Assembly (NCBI GenBank): GCA_002407865.1
Contig: DHPI01000067.1
Span: forward strand, 51,799 to 60,533
Direction: 5' to 3'
DNA: 8,735 nt
Source: Spirochaetia bacterium UBA5368
GTDB taxonomy: Bacteria > Spirochaetota > UBA4802 > UBA5368
Numbering within the stretch: position 1 is the stretch's first letter; every line of letters begins with the position of its first letter. Below, one piece after another: positions 6,119-8,735 of this stretch. The position numbers and the translations under genes were made by a program. The notes below the pieces were generated by a model. It was not told the DNA's origin, ran no database searches, and saw only the letters and a program-made list of their open reading frames with translations.

Positions 6119-6982
6119 TTATTCGGACCACCTGTCCGAATTATAAACAAGCCGAACCTGAGTTAGAAAATGATCGATGGCGCGCGGATTTATTTCGGGC
6201 ACCACCATCATCCGCGCGAACTTATCATACTGCTTGACCGCAATCAACGATCTTTTATATGTTTCCAAAATATTTTCACCGATAATGATCAGCCGCGCGT
6301 GCGACTCAATATACACCTTTAAAAGTTCCGTCGGATTTGTGACTGAAATCGTATCATGCTCCGGCAGAAAATCCGGTGCAATCTCGATGTTGCAATCCCT
6401 TTTTCGTGTCACTATAGCCGCCGCGAGATCCGCATTTTTCCTGAAGCGCTCGATAAACGCGGTTTCCGCATCCGGGCGCATATTGATAAAGATCAGTATC
6501 GCGTACTCCGAATTTCTATAATAAAACTTCTGATCTTTAACGACAAACCGCTTTATCTCATTCCATTTCTTGTAATCGAGAGGATCGTTATGCCGCAGCA
6601 TTATTGTGGGGCGCCCGGTAATAGAGTCGGTTCCGTAAATATCGCCGATCACATACAGAAAACGTTTCCGTTTGGACAGCGTACTGACACTATTCAAGAC
6701 ATCGAGATGCCTGTCCATTGTGATGAAATCGAAACTTCCGTAAGGACGCCGGTATTCAAGAGGAAATTCGTGTGACAATATGGAATAAAACTTTTCATTG
6801 AACTGCACTTCGATTTCTCTGAAATTATTTTCCTCGAAGAAAATGAGGTCGCCTTCAACAATCTCCTCAAACGAGCTGAATCTTCTGCCATCCAGCCTGA
6901 AATCGTCGAAATACCTGCAATGCAGAAAATCGACATTGTAGTTCTGCCATAATAATTTCAGTTTGTCGAGCGATACTCTCAT
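6119..6982 (-). CDS. Uncharacterised protein, coupled to prfB and to the next gene
   Basis: I do not recognise this 287-residue protein. It has no signal peptide or membrane segment and no motif I can tie to a reaction. The N-terminal half is rich in aromatic and acidic residues (for example EGDLIFFEENNFREIEVQFN at 43-62). The middle has strand-like stretches (FLYVIGDIYG at 108-117, EYAILIFINMRPD at 159-171). The C-terminal third alternates strand and helix (ARLIIIGENILETYKRSLIA around 228-247), suggesting an alpha/beta fold. Its ATG at 6980-6982 overlaps the prfB stop codon as TAATG, and no strong ribosome binding site precedes it, so translation probably depends on ribosomes finishing prfB. 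The next gene begins 4 bases after its TAA. The two unknown proteins are therefore likely made together, perhaps acting as partners. Confidence 0.85.
   Translation of the reverse strand: MRVSLDKLKLLWQNYNVDFLHCRYFDDFRLDGRRFSSFEEIVEGDLIFFEENNFREIEVQFNEKFYSILSHEFPLEYRRPYGSFDFITMDRHLDVLNSVSTLSKRKRFLYVIGDIYGTDSITGRPTIMLRHNDPLDYKKWNEIKRFVVKDQKFYYRNSEYAILIFINMRPDAETAFIERFRKNADLAAAIVTRKRDCNIEIAPDFLPEHDTISVTNPTELLKVYIESHARLIIIGENILETYKRSLIAVKQYDKFARMMVVPEINPRAIDHFLTQVRLVYNSDRWSE
6121..6141 (-). promoter_or_regulatory. Hairpin with ribosome-binding sequence in its loop
   Basis: ATTCGGAC and GTCCGAAT form a perfect 8-bp stem around a 5-base loop. On the minus-strand transcript the loop reads AGGTG, part of the AGGTGG that best matches a Shine-Dalgarno for the gene starting at 6114. 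The hairpin covers the last codons of the upstream gene, touching its TAA. Ribosomes ending that gene would melt it, which fits translational coupling. A role is inferred, not shown. Confidence 0.4.
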
Positions 6983-8130
6983 TAATTATTCTTTCGTAAT
7001 ATTTTTAGATACGCATAAATAAATTTATTGATATCGCCATCCAGCACATACTCGACGCTTCCCATTTCTTCGCCTGTTCTATGATCTTTTACAAGGGTAT
7101 AGGGCTGAAAAACGTACGATCGTATCTGGTTACCCCATGAAATATCCTTTTTTTCGCCGATTTTTTCCAGCTTTTTTTCTTCCATCTCTTTACGGCGCAG
7201 TTCGTACAGGCGCGCTTTCAAAACTTTCATCGCAAACGCCTTGTTTTTATGTTGCGACCGCTCGTTCTGACACTGAACGACGATTCCCGTAGGAATATGC
7301 GTAATACGCACCGCCGAATCCGTTCGATTTACGTGCTGGCCACCCGCGCCCGAAGCCCTGTATGTGTCTATCCGCAATTCAGATTCATTAATTTCAATAT
7401 CGATGTCTTCCGCTACTTCCGGTATAACCTCCACCGATGCAAAGGAGGTATGCCGCCGTTTGTTTGTATCGAACGGCGATATCCTCACGAGGCGGTGAAT
7501 GCCCTTTTCACATTTCAGAAGACCGTACACATACTGCCCCCGTATCAACGCCGTTGCGCTTTTTATTCCCGCCTCCTCGCCGGGGGTGTAATCTATAATA
7601 TCGATGGCGCAATTATTGTTTTCCGCCCATCGCACATACATGCGGAAGAGCATGCTCGCCCAATCCTGCGACTCGGTCCCGCCCGCGCCTGGATGTATGG
7701 TGACAAATGCGTTGCTCGAATCATCCTCGCCCGAAAGAAGCTCTATCGTTTCAAGCTCGTCAAAACGCTTTTTAAAAGTTTCAATTTTTGTCACAACGTC
7801 ACTCATAACGTCCGTATCATTCTCGCTCATGGCCATGCCCATCAGCTCCTGCGCATCGCGAATCTCCGCAAGGAATTTCTCCCACGGCTCGACCTTCTTC
7901 TTCAACTTGCTGATATCCTGGTTGATTGTCGCCGTTTTTTCCTTGTCTTTCCAGAAATTGTCCTTCAACGTTTCGTTTTCAAGCATAATCAACCTGTCCC
8001 TCAGCGAGGGGATGTTAATCGAGTTGTATAGTTCCACCGCGCTTTCGTTCAACGCAGCGAGTTCTTTCTGGTATTCCTTATAATCCTTATCGTCCAAAAC
8101 CTTGCACCTCGTCATTCTGCATAAATTCAT
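6982..8130 (-). CDS. prfB: Peptide chain release factor 2 (RF2)
   Basis: RF2 reads UGA and UAA stop codons and triggers peptide release on the ribosome. In the 382-residue reading, the stop-codon recognition tripeptide SPF is at 218-220 and the catalytic GGQ at 263-265 within SGAGGQHVNRTDSAVRITHI. HPGAGGTESQDWASMLFRMY (146-165) is also typical, and the helical domain 1 occupies about 15-130. Unlike most bacterial prfB genes, the N-terminal region is a single open frame: I see no CTT-TGA-C slippery site or preceding internal Shine-Dalgarno. The ATG at 8130 has no ribosome binding site. A TTG at 8097 is preceded by GAGG at 8110-8107 and would give 371 residues starting just before DDKDYKEYQKEL, close to where the E. 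coli protein begins; it may be the true start. The gene heads an operon with two unknown genes. Confidence 0.97.
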   Translation of the reverse strand: MNLCRMTRCKVLDDKDYKEYQKELAALNESAVELYNSINIPSLRDRLIMLENETLKDNFWKDKEKTATINQDISKLKKKVEPWEKFLAEIRDAQELMGMAMSENDTDVMSDVVTKIETFKKRFDELETIELLSGEDDSSNAFVTIHPGAGGTESQDWASMLFRMYVRWAENNNCAIDIIDYTPGEEAGIKSATALIRGQYVYGLLKCEKGIHRLVRISPFDTNKRRHTSFASVEVIPEVAEDIDIEINESELRIDTYRASGAGGQHVNRTDSAVRITHIPTGIVVQCQNERSQHKNKAFAMKVLKARLYELRRKEMEEKKLEKIGEKKDISWGNQIRSYVFQPYTLVKDHRTGEEMGSVEYVLDGDINKFIYAYLKILRKNN

Positions 8131-8177
8131 TTATAAACACTGTCACACGCCCACCATGACATTCACAATAACTTTTA

Positions 8178-8207
8178 AGTATGCGACAAACAAAAGCTCC
8201 GGGTCAA
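8178..8207 (-). promoter_or_regulatory. Candidate promoter for prfB
   Basis: On the minus strand TTGACC (8207-8202, five of six to consensus) is followed after 18 bases by CATACT (8183-8178, four of six). Transcription would start near 8170, between the upstream stop codon and prfB. It is a moderate match in an 82-base gap. Read-through from the SPL-family gene is an equally good explanation for prfB expression. Confidence 0.3.
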
Positions 8208-8212
8208 CCTTT

Positions 8213-8735
8213 TTATACTGTTTCTGAAAAAAACACGTCGCGTATATGCCGGCTGAAATCGAGTTCGAGCTCGTCAGAGTCAGAATATCGCCTGCCGAAA
8301 ACCTGCCGCCACAGGTCCCGCCCTTCCATGCAAAGATAGATGAAAGGCCTGTCCGTATGGCTCTCTATACACATCTTCATTTTACTGTATATATCCCTGC
8401 GAACATGTTTCATATAACGCATCTTGCCATCGGTTCCGGGAAACATCTCTTCCGAGGTAAGGGATTGTCCGGGGAACCGCCGCCGCATCGCATCCTTGAA
8501 TGAAGGGCTGTATCTGAAGCAGCCCAGCGAAATCCAGACAACCCTCTCAGGATTCACCTCGCGAAACAGCATATCGACGACGTCTCTGTATTCATCCTCC
8601 CATCCTGGATAGCGCAGCATCGGATCGAAATGAAACGCCACAAAATAGCCCGCATCTGCGGCGGCCCGAGCGGCCGCCGCCCTTTCCGCCAGTGACGCCG
8701 ATCCGCTTTCATATTCGAGTATATTTCTTTCTGTA
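8213..8735 (-). CDS. Spore photoproduct lyase (SPL) family radical SAM protein, C-terminal part only
   Basis: SPL-family proteins use an iron-sulfur cluster and S-adenosylmethionine; the founding member in Bacillus reverses the thymine dimer called spore photoproduct. Only the last 173 residues are in the window, open to the right edge. They begin in a segment reading ERNILEYESGSASLAERAAA, typical of the family where the barrel resumes, then AGYFVAFHFDPMLRYPGWED, WISLGCFRYSPSFKDAMRRR, DGKMRYMKHVRRDIY and FIYLCMEGRDLW. These are features of the SPL-like branch found widely in bacteria that do not sporulate. The CxxxCxxC cluster motif would be in the missing N-terminal half, so catalytic competence cannot be judged. 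A GTG at 8641 could be mistaken for a start, but the frame and homology continue upstream. Downstream is prfB after 82 bases. Confidence 0.85.
   Translation of the reverse strand, partial: TERNILEYESGSASLAERAAAARAAADAGYFVAFHFDPMLRYPGWEDEYRDVVDMLFREVNPERVVWISLGCFRYSPSFKDAMRRRFPGQSLTSEEMFPGTDGKMRYMKHVRRDIYSKMKMCIESHTDRPFIYLCMEGRDLWRQVFGRRYSDSDELELDFSRHIRDVFFSETV

Noticed and set aside
7249..8031. A 260-codon open frame on the plus strand.
   Set aside because: It is entirely antisense to prfB, whose protein is unmistakable, and its translation is low-complexity and basic with no family resemblance.
8121..8134. AT-rich inverted repeat ATAAAT-GA-ATTTAT at the upstream prfB ATG.
   Set aside because: A two-base loop and A/T-only stem make a stable RNA structure unlikely.

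Overview
The window reads as chromosomal DNA from a flagellated, probably Gram-negative bacterium. It holds housekeeping genes (proA, gatB, purC, prfB), one flagellar gene (fliS) with a sigma-28-like promoter, a spore-photoproduct-lyase-family gene, and four small uncharacterised genes. I see no mobile element, phage gene, tRNA, rRNA or CRISPR array, and base composition looks similar throughout. A spirochaete is my best guess, from the fliS setting, an RF2 gene without the usual frameshift and the style of the hypothetical proteins. No single sequence proves it.

Left part (1-1820). proA (1-939, minus, cut by the window edge) has a candidate promoter just upstream. Next is a small membrane-anchored protein with HEAT-like helices (1061-1555, minus). 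The 265-base gap at 1556-1820 holds two candidate divergent promoters whose -35 boxes overlap, one for the membrane protein and one for gatB.

Centre, plus strand (1821-5168). gatB (tRNA amidotransferase subunit B) and purC (SAICAR synthase, long form) lie 29 bases apart and probably form one transcript. After a 129-base gap with a sigma-28-type promoter come fliS (flagellin export chaperone) and an overlapping gene for a helical 159-residue protein. That protein is a good candidate for a second flagellar chaperone of the FlgN/FliT kind, by inference only.

Right part, minus strand (5182-8735). Transcription runs leftward. The C-terminal 173 residues of an SPL-family radical SAM protein enter from the right edge, followed by prfB (RF2) and two uncharacterised genes. 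prfB and the first of these share TAATG. The second starts 4 bases after the first stops, with its Shine-Dalgarno-like bases in a hairpin loop. These two genes look like a translationally coupled pair riding on prfB; the second has a stretch resembling a GNAT acetyltransferase core. This operon meets the fliS operon head-on with 13 bases between stop codons.

Nothing here is clearly a new system. The strongest leads are the fliS-linked small gene with its sigma-28 promoter and the coupled hypothetical pair after prfB.
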